DNA of 64,000 bases from positions 2,306,046-2,370,045 of the forward strand of contig CP073692.1 in the NCBI GenBank assembly GCA_018228665.1, in the 5' to 3' direction. Numbering within the stretch: position 1 is the first letter of the stretch; every line of letters begins with the position of its first letter. Below the pieces are notes generated by a model. The model was not told the DNA's origin. It saw nothing but the letters and a program-made list of their open reading frames with translations, and searched no databases. The translations under genes and the position numbers were made by a program. Of this stretch, positions 13,035 through 20,880 are shown piece by piece. The DNA is from Faecalicatena sp. Marseille-Q4148. GTDB taxonomy: Bacteria > Bacillota > Clostridia > Lachnospirales > Lachnospiraceae.

Positions 13035-13436
13035 ATGGAAAGCAAATATATTAATCGGTATAATACATTTTGCAAAAGTATGAAAAACTTGGAAAAGAGT
13101 AAGAATGCCGATCCGAGTGCAGATTTTGTATTAGCAGCAACTGTATTAAATTTTAATTTTACCTTTGATATAGCTTGGAAAGTTATGAAAGATATTCTAG
13201 TAAAACAAATGGAAATACTGGATTTTGCGATGGGTTCTCCGAGACAGGTTATGCAGCAGGCATTTGTGAATGGTATTATTGATAATGACTGCTGGCTGCA
13301 GATGTTAAAAGATCGAAATCAACTAGCGCATGATTATGATGGAACATTTGCCGCAGAGAAATTTCATGATATTGTAAATACATACTATGATTTATTTGAA
13401 CAGTTTCGAGATACATGTGAGAAATATTATAAGTAA
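13035..13436 (+). CDS. HI0074-family nucleotidyltransferase substrate-binding protein, orphan
   Basis: A 133-residue helical protein of the HI0074 (NTase_sub_bind) family. Visible marks are the helix with NFTFDIAWKVMKDIL and the late RNQLAHDYDG segment. In other genomes such proteins pair with a small MNT-type nucleotidyltransferase in toxin-antitoxin-like modules, but no such partner is present here. The start is uncertain: 13035 has GGAGG 12 bases upstream; an in-frame ATG at 13005 and a GTG at 12993 would add 10-14 residues. A strong terminator follows. Function in this host is not clear. Confidence 0.7.
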   Translation: MESKYINRYNTFCKSMKNLEKSKNADPSADFVLAATVLNFNFTFDIAWKVMKDILVKQMEILDFAMGSPRQVMQQAFVNGIIDNDCWLQMLKDRNQLAHDYDGTFAAEKFHDIVNTYYDLFEQFRDTCEKYYK

Positions 13437-13445
13437 TTTAAGAGT

Positions 13446-13480
13446 GGATGGGTATCAGAGAGAGGATGCTCATCCTTTTT
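13446..13480 (+). terminator. Terminator after the HI0074-like gene
   Basis: An 11-bp stem GGATGGGTATC/GATGCTCATCC with two G-T pairs, an 8-base loop and five T. Confidence 0.85.
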
Positions 13481-13529
13481 ATATTTATGAATATTATTAG
13501 TATAGCGGAAAGTAGTTACAGTGGTTTTG

Positions 13530-13558
13530 TTGAATATGCATAAAACTTAAGCTATAAT
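13530..13558 (+). promoter_or_regulatory. Promoter for the two XRE regulators
   Basis: TTGAAT at 13530, 17-base spacer, TATAAT at 13553; the ATG of the first regulator lies 31 bases beyond. Confidence 0.75.
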
Positions 13559-13589
13559 AGACATAGAATTTCATTTGAGGTATTTAAAC

Positions 13590-14078
13590 ATGAGACTGGG
13601 AGACTTATTAAAAAAAAGCAGAATAAAATGTAATATGAAACTGGAGGAAGCGGCAGAAGAGCTTGGAATCAGCCGTCAGAGACTGTCTAACTGGGAAAAC
13701 GGCGGGAGTGAACCGGATCTGGAAATGGTTAGAAGAATGGCAGAATTATACGGTATGACAGTGGATGAACTTTTAGAAAGTGATTTTTGCGGGAAAAGCA
13801 CCGGGAAAGAGAAAGAAACGGTTAATGAAAGGCAGCAGACTTTTTGGGAACAGTATGAAAAAGAGATAGCTCTTGTCGGAATGTTCTTTAGTATGCTTAC
13901 CGTTACTCCACCTGTCATCTGTTGGTTTGGCTGCATTTATAACTTTGGAATGTTATTTATTTACCCGAAGAAAAATCTGGAGAGAAAGATGTATTGGCTA
14001 TTGAAAGGAATGGCTCTTATTGGTCTGGGGTTGTCCATAAATAATATTGTAGTCCCAATACTTTATTTGAGGATGTAG
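13590..14078 (+). CDS. XRE-type HTH regulator with membrane segments (first of a pair)
   Basis: A 162-residue protein with a Cro/cI-like HTH at about residues 1-60 (EELGISRQRLSNWENGGSEPD) and two to three hydrophobic segments in the C-terminal half (about 92-120 and 135-160). The layout suggests a membrane-tethered DNA-binding protein. The ATG at 13590 follows a TTGAGG site; a TTG at 13575 is an unlikely alternative. The paralog starts 2 bases after its stop. Targets are not shown by the sequence, but the pair lies directly before the secreted protein/ABC cassette. Confidence 0.78.
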   Translation: MRLGDLLKKSRIKCNMKLEEAAEELGISRQRLSNWENGGSEPDLEMVRRMAELYGMTVDELLESDFCGKSTGKEKETVNERQQTFWEQYEKEIALVGMFFSMLTVTPPVICWFGCIYNFGMLFIYPKKNLERKMYWLLKGMALIGLGLSINNIVVPILYLRM

Positions 14079-14080
14079 TT

Positions 14081-14581
14081 ATGCAATTAGGAGATCGTTT
14101 AAAGGAATATCGGAAAAATCATTCCATGAGTCAGGAAGAATTAGCTAAAAAAATGAATGTAACACGTCAGACTGTATCGGCTTGGGAAAATAATAAAGCA
14201 ATGCCTTCAGTCAGCACAATTATGATGCTGGCAAATGAGTACCATGTTTCGATAGAAGAATTATGTGGTCTGGAAGCGAAAAAAGATAATACAGAATCTG
14301 CTCCGCAGACAAGCAGATTCTGTGATAAGCTATTTGATCTCAAACATGAAGTTGTAGAGATGATTCTCTATCTGATCATGATGGTTACGACATGTTATTT
14401 CATGTATTTTGGCGTTCTGTTCGATGCATATGTGCTGATCTTTTACAAATGTGAAAATAAGAAAATACAGTTTTTGTTAAAGATTGCAGCAGTAATCTGC
14501 TTGGGAGTTAGTATCTATTTCGTATTTTCTTTTCTGGCAGTATTTGGTACAGAAGGTACTACGACAATAGAAAAATTATAA
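14081..14581 (+). CDS. XRE-type HTH regulator with membrane segments (second of a pair)
   Basis: A 166-residue paralog of the preceding protein. The HTH (residues 4-60) contains the very typical KMNVTRQTVSAWENNKAMPS segment. Hydrophobic helices follow at about 92-117 and 128-155. The tight 2-base spacing indicates one transcript. The last 6 bases overlap the 3' end of the convergent secreted-protein gene 14576-15082, so no terminator separates them. A role as sensor-regulators of the neighbouring cassette is inferred from position only. Confidence 0.78.
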   Translation: MQLGDRLKEYRKNHSMSQEELAKKMNVTRQTVSAWENNKAMPSVSTIMMLANEYHVSIEELCGLEAKKDNTESAPQTSRFCDKLFDLKHEVVEMILYLIMMVTTCYFMYFGVLFDAYVLIFYKCENKKIQFLLKIAAVICLGVSIYFVFSFLAVFGTEGTTTIEKL

Positions 14582-15082
14582 AAAGTAGGCAGTGATTTTA
14601 GAACCAGAAAGAACGGCTTTGAAACCATCAGAATAAGATTGTGAGTTTAAAGAATATCTAAATCGTAGTGTGGCAGTTGTACCTGAGTTACGTGTAGCAG
14701 TCTGTGAGATAATTTTAGTACCTGGATAAGAGACAGATGGAGAACCTGCTTTTGTGATGGCATTGTTGGAAATCGTTATAACCATAGAAGCAGTCCATGC
14801 ATTGGGTTTTGTCTTAGTAATACGATAAGATCCGGATGCAATGCGGGATACAGGTGTCAGTGGTTCAAAGGTAACAGAATATACTTCGCCATTGGCATCT
14901 AATACAGTAAAGGTTTGTGTTTCGCTGCAGGTTAAGTCATATTCGGCTACAGTAGAAAGAGCACTTGTTTCTGACTGTGACTGGAAATTTGTGTCAGATG
15001 CAAATGCTGTTGCTGAGAGATTGCTATTCATGATAGCAAAAGTTAAAAGTGATGCAAGAAATAGTTTTGTTTTTGATTTCAT
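14576..15082 (-). CDS. Secreted protein, DUF5626-like
   Basis: A 168-residue exported protein. A Sec signal peptide (KSKTKLFLASLLTFAIMN, then a small-residue AFAS cleavage region near 29) is followed by a beta-rich domain with SGSYRITKTKPNAWTAS and SNNAITKAGSPSVSYPG, which resembles the Lachnospiraceae DUF5626 family. An AGGAGG site precedes the ATG on the minus strand. It is divergent from the secreted protein at 15333 and shares its 250-base control region. Function unknown; the DUF name is from memory. Confidence 0.7.
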   Translation of the reverse strand: MKSKTKLFLASLLTFAIMNSNLSATAFASDTNFQSQSETSALSTVAEYDLTCSETQTFTVLDANGEVYSVTFEPLTPVSRIASGSYRITKTKPNAWTASMVITISNNAITKAGSPSVSYPGTKIISQTATRNSGTTATLRFRYSLNSQSYSDGFKAVLSGSKITAYFL

Positions 15083-15332
15083 AAAGAAAACCTCCTAGAA
15101 AATAATTGATAAAGATATAGTAGCTTGAAAAATAGCGTAAAATCAACAAAGTACATAGAAAATTGCGTTTTGTCAAAGGATATTTGCGTAAAAAGCAGGG
15201 TTGATGTAGTTGAGAAAAGAAAAATTGCGGTTTTTGACAGGGGATTTGCTTTTGGTGATAAGAATTGTAGGCTACAATAAATGTAAATCAAACAATTCCG
15301 GAATTAAAATGAGAGCGTAAGGAGGTAATTAT
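15083..15332. promoter_or_regulatory. Divergent control region with imperfect direct repeats
   Basis: A 250-base AT-rich region between two outward-facing secreted-protein genes. Two related 33-base segments, about 15158-15190 and 15221-15253, share the pattern ATTGCG, T-run, (T)CA/ACAGG, ATTTGC. A partial third copy with TAGCGTAAAATCAACAAAG is at about 15132. A rightward TACAAT -10-like box lies at 15273. On the minus strand TTGACA (15176-15171) may serve the DUF5626-like gene. The regulator is unknown. Confidence 0.45.
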
Positions 15333-16028
15333 ATGAAAAAATTAGTATCCCATTTATTGGTAATTTGTATGATGATTTTTATGAGTTCTAATGTTTTAGT
15401 AGCAGAAGCAAATTTTGATAATAAAAATAGTAAAGTTATAGAATTTATTGGAGAGGATGGATTAGAATATGAATATGTTCATTATTCAAATCCGGTTAAA
15501 TACGAATATGATGGAAAAACACATACTTTGTTAGGAAGTATTAGGAAAAAACAAAGTGAAGATGCAGTTTCAACATATGATTATCGAGAATGGAAAGAGT
15601 GGTCGGTTGTTGACTATGGAATTACACAATCATTTGTAAATATGTCAGGACCATATTTTGTTAGAAGTGTAGCAAGAGGAGAGTCCCATGAATATTCTGT
15701 TGAAAAATCTGTGTCTGTTAGTGCTAAAGCAGGAATAAACATTCCAGTTGGAAGTCAGGCAACTGTTAATAGAGCCTTACAAGGTAGTTTTTCTTTAGGA
15801 GCTACAGGAAATTATAGTACTCGTATTACGATTCGTCTTAGTGGTCCGGACAGTTCAGCTTTTAATACAAGAACATTTTATTATAAAACAGGGTATCATA
15901 AGCATAATATTACGGTTATAGAAACCTTGCGTTCGAATTGGGACGGGGTAATTAGAGAAACTAAATATAATAACTGTACGGGATTCGAACCAACATATCA
16001 GTCTTATTCGGAAGATAGTAATGTATAA
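15333..16028 (+). CDS. Secreted beta-rich protein of unknown function
   Basis: A 231-residue exported protein. The signal peptide covers about residues 1-26. The mature part is rich in Ser, Thr, Tyr and Gly with alternating polar/apolar residues, notably about 118-160 (SVSVSAKAGINIPVGS, then LQGSFSLGATGNYS) before a TRTFYYKTGYHKH segment. Such alternation suggests a beta-sheet domain. An AAGGAGG site precedes the ATG. Its stop overlaps the next ATG by one base, coupling it to a lipoprotein. I do not recognise the family. A secreted effector or bacteriocin-like protein is possible, by context only. Confidence 0.65.
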   Translation: MKKLVSHLLVICMMIFMSSNVLVAEANFDNKNSKVIEFIGEDGLEYEYVHYSNPVKYEYDGKTHTLLGSIRKKQSEDAVSTYDYREWKEWSVVDYGITQSFVNMSGPYFVRSVARGESHEYSVEKSVSVSAKAGINIPVGSQATVNRALQGSFSLGATGNYSTRITIRLSGPDSSAFNTRTFYYKTGYHKHNITVIETLRSNWDGVIRETKYNNCTGFEPTYQSYSEDSNV

Positions 16029-16444
16029 TGTTAAAAAGAAACGAAATGTTAGAGAATAAAACATACCTAAAAAAATTTATTATATGCTTATTGTTTATGC
16101 TCACTGTAGGAAGTCTGATCGGTTGCAAAAAAGAAGAGATAGTATATCTAGGAATTGATGCGGAAATTATTGAAATTGATTTAGAAAACAGCCAGATCGA
16201 GATTGAGTATATGGGCGAAGCTCAAAAGAGTAAAAAATATATTGATTGTACAGAAGCTATAGAAGCATATAGAATTTTATATTGTAATTATGAAACAGGA
16301 GATGTTGAAACAATTTCAATCAAAGATTTAAAGGTTGGTGATGAAATTATTCTCGGATTTGAAGAAGAAGAATACTCTAAAATTGATGAAGAATCGGTAG
16401 TGAAAGTGATGCAAATACAACTAGCGACACAGAGATTGAATTAA
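16028..16444 (+). CDS. Small lipoprotein of unknown function
   Basis: A 138-residue protein with a hydrophobic N-terminal segment ending in the lipobox-like VGSLIGC near residue 33, so probably a lipid-anchored surface protein. The mature part is acidic and beta-rich (YLGIDAEIIEIDLENSQIEIEY), like small OB- or SH3-like folds. Its start overlaps the upstream stop (TAATG). An in-frame ATG at 16046 would give a shorter signal peptide that fits lipoproteins equally well. A partner of the co-translated secreted protein, for example for immunity or folding, is only an inference. Confidence 0.6.
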   Translation: MLKRNEMLENKTYLKKFIICLLFMLTVGSLIGCKKEEIVYLGIDAEIIEIDLENSQIEIEYMGEAQKSKKYIDCTEAIEAYRILYCNYETGDVETISIKDLKVGDEIILGFEEEEYSKIDEESVVKVMQIQLATQRLN

Positions 16445-16452
16445 GTTCAAGT

Positions 16453-16487
16453 ATCAGGTAAGGTCACAATTTATAGCCTTACCTGAT
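16453..16487. other. Perfect intergenic inverted repeat
   Basis: ATCAGGTAAGG (16453) and CCTTACCTGAT (16477) form a perfect 11-bp stem with a 13-base loop. There is no T-tract, so it is more likely an mRNA stabiliser, processing site or weak attenuator between the lipoprotein and the next gene. Confidence 0.6.
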
Positions 16488-16508
16488 GCTTATTAAGGAG
16501 GAAATCAT

Positions 16509-17237
16509 TTGAAGAAAAAAGTATGGAATGGGATTATTATCGGAATAGCTGTTCTGATGTGTTCAGTCGTTCTTATTATGGTACTGCAAAAAGTTTTATG
16601 GCAGCCGGAAAGTAAAAATAATGAAAATAAAGTTGTGTCAAAAGAAAAAGATGAAACAAATGTTAATATTCCGGTTACTATAGATGGAGAAGTTATGCCG
16701 TACAGTGATATTATATCCGAGATAGGAGAGACATTTACAATTGAACCATTTGAAGTTCAAGTACAGGATATTTATGCGACAAAAGGTCCTATTGATTCAG
16801 ATGCAGCATATTATGCAAAAAATGATTTTTCTCATGTACTGCCGGTGGAATTTGGCGAAAATAATGAAATTTTGAATGAATATTCGTATCTTGTGTGTCC
16901 GGTTGAAATTACAAATATATCAGATACAGAGCAGGAATTGTACATAAATAGCTTTACATATATTTTGCTGACGGATGAGAAAGATGATATTGATTATGAG
17001 AGTAGAAGTTTGGGTGAGCTGCTTGGCTATAAAACAAGTAAAGATGCTTATGAAAGAAATAAAAGTTATGCCAGAGTGATTTTTCAATCTGGCGAAAAGA
17101 AGCAATATAATCTTGTCTTTATAGAAAAGGATGATGTTCTCACAGGATTTGATTTATATATCAGATATAGCATGGATGGATGTTTTGATCCAAGATATGC
17201 GGAAGGTGTAAGATTTATAAAAGCAGATTTAAAATAA
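16509..17237 (+). CDS. Membrane-anchored extracellular protein
   Basis: A 242-residue protein with one N-terminal membrane helix (about residues 7-28) and a long acidic extracellular part. Sections such as YSYLVCPVEITNISDTEQELYI read like immunoglobulin-like domains of the DUF4352/telokin type, and a similar pattern occurs in the protein at 20299. The start is TTG with an excellent AAGGAGG site 7 bases upstream. It stands just before the ABC membrane genes and is probably in the same operon. Function unknown; an accessory part of the transporter is a guess from position. Confidence 0.6.
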   Translation: MKKKVWNGIIIGIAVLMCSVVLIMVLQKVLWQPESKNNENKVVSKEKDETNVNIPVTIDGEVMPYSDIISEIGETFTIEPFEVQVQDIYATKGPIDSDAAYYAKNDFSHVLPVEFGENNEILNEYSYLVCPVEITNISDTEQELYINSFTYILLTDEKDDIDYESRSLGELLGYKTSKDAYERNKSYARVIFQSGEKKQYNLVFIEKDDVLTGFDLYIRYSMDGCFDPRYAEGVRFIKADLK

Positions 17238-17250
17238 TGGAGATAGTGGC

Positions 17251-18087
17251 ATGATACAAAGATTGGTAAATATTGAGTTAAAGAGAGCTGTGCATAGCAG
17301 AGGTTTTTGGATCAGTCTGATAATTGGTTTGAGTATTTCTATTATTCATATTATACATAATCTTGTTGGAGTTGTAGGATATTGGAATCAGGCTGATGAA
17401 GTATGGATAAATTCTTTTATTTATCCGGAAACAGTTTTTTCACATTGGATTGGCGGCAATACCTATAATATTGAAGGCTTTTTATATTTTTTGATTTTCC
17501 CGATTTTGGCTGTTCTTCCATGTAGTGCAGGATTTTATGATGAAATAAAAGATGGTTATTTTAAACAGGTATTTACACGATGCTGCCGGAGTGATTTTTT
17601 AATTTCAAAATATCTTGTAACTTTTTTGATGGGCGGTATTGTGATAGTTGTTCCATTGATATTAAATTTGATGATTTGTATGACAATGCTGCAAAGTTTA
17701 GTGCCTCAGGAAATTGCCGGGAAATTGGTAAATGCATCCGTATTATGGTATGGAATTTATGAAACACATCCGTATATGTATTTGTTGATTTTCTTTGTGC
17801 TGGAGTTTGTTTTCGGGGGAATGATGGCATGTCTTTCTCTGATGTTGACATGGTTCTCGGATAAAAAAATAGTAGCGCTATTATTTCCGTTTCTTTTGAA
17901 TATTTTCATTTATTCGGTATGTATGATGACGGGACATCCGGATGCTGTGAAATATTCTCCGGTATATTTCCTGCTTCCGGCAATAGGGTGTCCTTCATGG
18001 ATGTTGTTGATAGGATATTTGATCGTATTGGGAGGAGTAAGCGGTTATATATTTTTTCAAACAGGAAAAAAGACAGATTTATATTAA
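17251..18087 (+). CDS. ABC-2-type membrane protein (permease-like)
   Basis: A 278-residue integral membrane protein with about six helices. The order (short cytoplasmic N-terminus IELKRAVHSRGFW, first helix near 20-40, large loop, then paired helices) is that of ABC-2 export permeases. Sequence at about 93-115 (SAGFYDEIKDGYFKQVFTR) resembles the coupling segment of this family. It is followed at short distances by two more membrane proteins and an ATPase. The substrate is unknown; the secreted proteins upstream are possible clients. Confidence 0.65.
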   Translation: MIQRLVNIELKRAVHSRGFWISLIIGLSISIIHIIHNLVGVVGYWNQADEVWINSFIYPETVFSHWIGGNTYNIEGFLYFLIFPILAVLPCSAGFYDEIKDGYFKQVFTRCCRSDFLISKYLVTFLMGGIVIVVPLILNLMICMTMLQSLVPQEIAGKLVNASVLWYGIYETHPYMYLLIFFVLEFVFGGMMACLSLMLTWFSDKKIVALLFPFLLNIFIYSVCMMTGHPDAVKYSPVYFLLPAIGCPSWMLLIGYLIVLGGVSGYIFFQTGKKTDLY

Positions 18088-18102
18088 AAGAGGAAAGACG
18101 GT

Positions 18103-18831
18103 ATGGAAATTCGACATTTGAAAATAATTATCTTGACAATCTTATTGTACATATCTAATTTATTGTTTCTGAATCTGCAATTAAGAGTTTTTGACCGATT
18201 TGGATTGGCGTATTGTGCAATGGATGGAATGGCTATTTTGAATTCTCCATGGACTTTTGGTTTAGTCTCTGTGCCGCTGTCATGGTTTTTATTATTTGCA
18301 GATGAAGAAAAGATATATAGCAGCAATTATATTATCGTTCATATTAGTCGTAAAAATTTGTGGAAAAGACAAGTCAGAAGATTGTTCATCAGAAGTGTTG
18401 GCTTTGTCTGCATTGAATTTATAACGGCAGCGGCGGCGTGTATTCTATCCACACCGGAACTTTGGAATTGGGATTCCATGTATAGTTTGTTTTTCAGTAA
18501 AGTAAATCAAATATGCGAAAGTTCTCCGGCATTTATCGGCGCTGCATTTTTCCTGTTAATGCTTTGGAAAATGTTTTTCATTTCATTAATATTTCGGATA
18601 TTATCGTGGAAAGAAATGGGGATATGGACAATGTGGATAGGATATGCGATCGTTTTAGTGATCGAATGGGTATTCCCAAAACTGCCGGTATTTTTTAATT
18701 TATTCACGGTACAGTATCGTTTTGCAGCAGGAACGATATCCATATTAGCGGAGGCAGGAGCGGCATGTATATTGACAGTGATTCTTTATAAGGCAGGAGA
18801 AAAAGTTATTGAAAAGAAAGAATTCATGTAA
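18103..18831 (+). CDS. Integral membrane protein of the ABC cassette
   Basis: A 242-residue protein with about six hydrophobic helices and few charged loops, starting after an AGAGGAAAG site 15 bases past the previous stop. I recognise no motif. Size and position between two other membrane proteins and ahead of the ATPase suggest a permease subunit. The next gene overlaps its 3' end by 23 bases, so translation is coupled. Confidence 0.6.
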   Translation: MEIRHLKIIILTILLYISNLLFLNLQLRVFDRFGLAYCAMDGMAILNSPWTFGLVSVPLSWFLLFADEEKIYSSNYIIVHISRKNLWKRQVRRLFIRSVGFVCIEFITAAAACILSTPELWNWDSMYSLFFSKVNQICESSPAFIGAAFFLLMLWKMFFISLIFRILSWKEMGIWTMWIGYAIVLVIEWVFPKLPVFFNLFTVQYRFAAGTISILAEAGAACILTVILYKAGEKVIEKKEFM

Positions 18832-19660
18832 AATCGGAAAAGCATTGAGACAGGCAGTTGCATTTGACGTGCGGTGCGGATTTCTTCAAGTGAGAAAATA
18901 TTATATAGTACCGTTTATATTGGCAATATTCGTCTGTACTCAATTTTATAATTATAAATCTTACGGACAGGAAACGCACGTATGTTTTACTTTTTTGGAT
19001 TATCTGTATCGGTTTATGGAAGGGGTTCCATTTTTAGAAATTACGGAAAATACCATTTTTAAAATTCCGGGAGAATGGTTTTTGTTTTATACGCTCCTTT
19101 TATTTAGTGGGATGATTTATCCAAAATCATATGTGAACGGAATGGGCATACAGAATATGGTTAGAGTGCGAAGCACGAAAATCTGGTGGCTGTCAAAGTG
19201 TATTTGGATGTTTGAGCATATTTGCCTGTATTTTAGTGTACTGTATGTTGTGATTTTCCTTTTTTCCTGGAAAATGGGATCATTGAAACCTGTATTTACA
19301 ACGATTGATATGGGGTTAATAAATGAAGGAACTATCAAGACAGGAATATTAGTATTTGGAGTTCTTCCAATCTGTACAATATATATGATAAATATCTGGC
19401 AGGTTTTAATATCTTTTTTAAGTAATTCTCTGTTAGGAATGTTAGCAGGAATTAGCGTATTAATTGTTTCGGTATATTTACAGCAGGAATTGATACCGGG
19501 GAATTATTTAATGGCACTTAGGAATCAGAGTTTTACAATAAAGGGCGTAAACACAATGATTGGAATTTCCTTTAGTATTTTTATGAGTGTAGTCGGAATT
19601 TTGATTGGAAATGCAGTTTTAAAGAAAAAGGATTTTCTGAAGAAGAAGGGGGATTTTTAG
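18809..19660 (+). CDS. Integral membrane protein of the ABC cassette
   Basis: A 283-residue protein with about six membrane helices; the N-terminal 30 residues are basic and cytoplasmic. Translation starts at TTG 18809, preceded by GGCAGGAG, and overlaps the upstream gene by 23 bases. The stop codon touches the ATG of the ATPase gene. It most likely forms the transmembrane part of the ABC complex with the two preceding proteins. No family was recognised. Confidence 0.6.
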   Translation: MKRKNSCKIGKALRQAVAFDVRCGFLQVRKYYIVPFILAIFVCTQFYNYKSYGQETHVCFTFLDYLYRFMEGVPFLEITENTIFKIPGEWFLFYTLLLFSGMIYPKSYVNGMGIQNMVRVRSTKIWWLSKCIWMFEHICLYFSVLYVVIFLFSWKMGSLKPVFTTIDMGLINEGTIKTGILVFGVLPICTIYMINIWQVLISFLSNSLLGMLAGISVLIVSVYLQQELIPGNYLMALRNQSFTIKGVNTMIGISFSIFMSVVGILIGNAVLKKKDFLKKKGDF

Positions 19661-20287
19661 ATGCATATTGATATTCAGCATTTTACAAAAAGGATTGATG
19701 GAACTGTAGTGTTGGATGATATTTCACTTCAAATGGAATCAGGAAAAATCTATGGATTTCAGGGAAAAAATGGTTCAGGTAAATCAATGCTGATGCGTGC
19801 AATCTGCGGTTTGATTCATCCGACGGAGGGAAGTATAAAAATTGATGAAAAGCTAATGGGAACAGATATTTCATTTCCGGAAAGCGCAGGAATTTTGATT
19901 GAAAATCCAGGATTTATATCGTCCTACTCAGGTTTGCAGAATCTAAAACTAATTGCGTCAATCAAGAGACAGGTAAAAGAAGAATATATAAAAGAATTGA
20001 TGGAAAGATTTCATTTAGATCCGGCAGATAAAAAAGCTTATAGAAAATATTCACTTGGAATGAAGCAGAAATTGGGAATTATAGCGGCGATTATGGAAAT
20101 GCCGGAATTAATTATTCTGGATGAGCCGATGAATGGTTTAGATGAGGAAAGCATTGAGATTTTAAAAGATATGATTTTAGAGCTTAAAGAGGAGGGTAAG
20201 TTAATTATATTATCTTGTCATGATTCAGAGGAATTATTATATCTTGCAGATGAAATTTTTAATCTAAAAAATGGAAAATTGATATAA
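19661..20287 (+). CDS. ABC transporter ATP-binding protein
   Basis: A 208-residue nucleotide-binding subunit. Walker A is GKNGSGKS (about 35-42), the signature is degenerate (YSLGMKQK, about 127), Walker B is LIILDEP followed by MNGLDEES, and the switch His is in LSCHD. This pattern is that of export or antibiotic-resistance type ABC-2 systems such as the BcrA/LolD-like ATPases. It starts directly after the stop of the last membrane gene with AAGGGGG as ribosome site. It powers the three-protein membrane complex; the cargo is not known. Confidence 0.88.
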   Translation: MHIDIQHFTKRIDGTVVLDDISLQMESGKIYGFQGKNGSGKSMLMRAICGLIHPTEGSIKIDEKLMGTDISFPESAGILIENPGFISSYSGLQNLKLIASIKRQVKEEYIKELMERFHLDPADKKAYRKYSLGMKQKLGIIAAIMEMPELIILDEPMNGLDEESIEILKDMILELKEEGKLIILSCHDSEELLYLADEIFNLKNGKLI

Positions 20288-20298
20288 GAGGTAATTCT

Positions 20299-20865
20299 AT
20301 GAAGAAGAGGATAATGACCGGAATTATTGTTATTATAGTATTGTTTGGAATATGGGGGATTCTGGTAAAGAGAGCGAATAAAGAGTTTCCGCAAACAAAA
20401 GAAATTGTATATAACAATAATGAATGGGTAACCGCAGAGGTGTTAGGTAAAAATATAGAAGTGAAAGTACAGGATGGGTATTTCATGGAAGAGCAGGAAA
20501 TCAGGGATTCAGGAAAAGTACCGGAAGAAGCTTTCTTTACAACAGATATTCGTCTGTTGTGGATCAGATTTTCTGTTCGAAATAGTGGAACAGAAGCAAC
20601 AGAGGTAAGTCCGCTTCAGCTATCGGCAGAGTCGCGAGGCTGGTCTAATGTTGCTGATCGTGAATTTCTGTCGTATTTATCTGAAGATGATGAAGGATGG
20701 AGCATTCAGTTATCAGCAGGAGAAGAAAAAGAATTTTGTTACCCATATTTAATGGTGCAGCAGAATTTTAGAAAATCGGAGTGGGAAAAAGTGTATGAAA
20801 AAGAATATTGGATGACACTTAGCTTATATCCGGAGAAAAAAATGATTCCGATAGAAATAATATAG
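20299..20865 (+). CDS. Membrane-anchored extracellular protein
   Basis: A 188-residue protein with an N-terminal helix (about 6-23) and an extracellular domain. The core (LLWIRFSVRNSGTEATEVSP) parallels the ITNISDTEQE part of the protein at 16509, so the ABC genes are bracketed by two proteins of similar build. An AGAGG site stands 7 bases before the ATG. It is 11 bases after the ATPase stop and clearly in the same unit. DUF4352/DUF5028-like is the best family guess. Function unknown. Confidence 0.6.
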   Translation: MKKRIMTGIIVIIVLFGIWGILVKRANKEFPQTKEIVYNNNEWVTAEVLGKNIEVKVQDGYFMEEQEIRDSGKVPEEAFFTTDIRLLWIRFSVRNSGTEATEVSPLQLSAESRGWSNVADREFLSYLSEDDEGWSIQLSAGEEKEFCYPYLMVQQNFRKSEWEKVYEKEYWMTLSLYPEKKMIPIEII

Positions 20866-20880
20866 AGCGAGGTTATGCAT

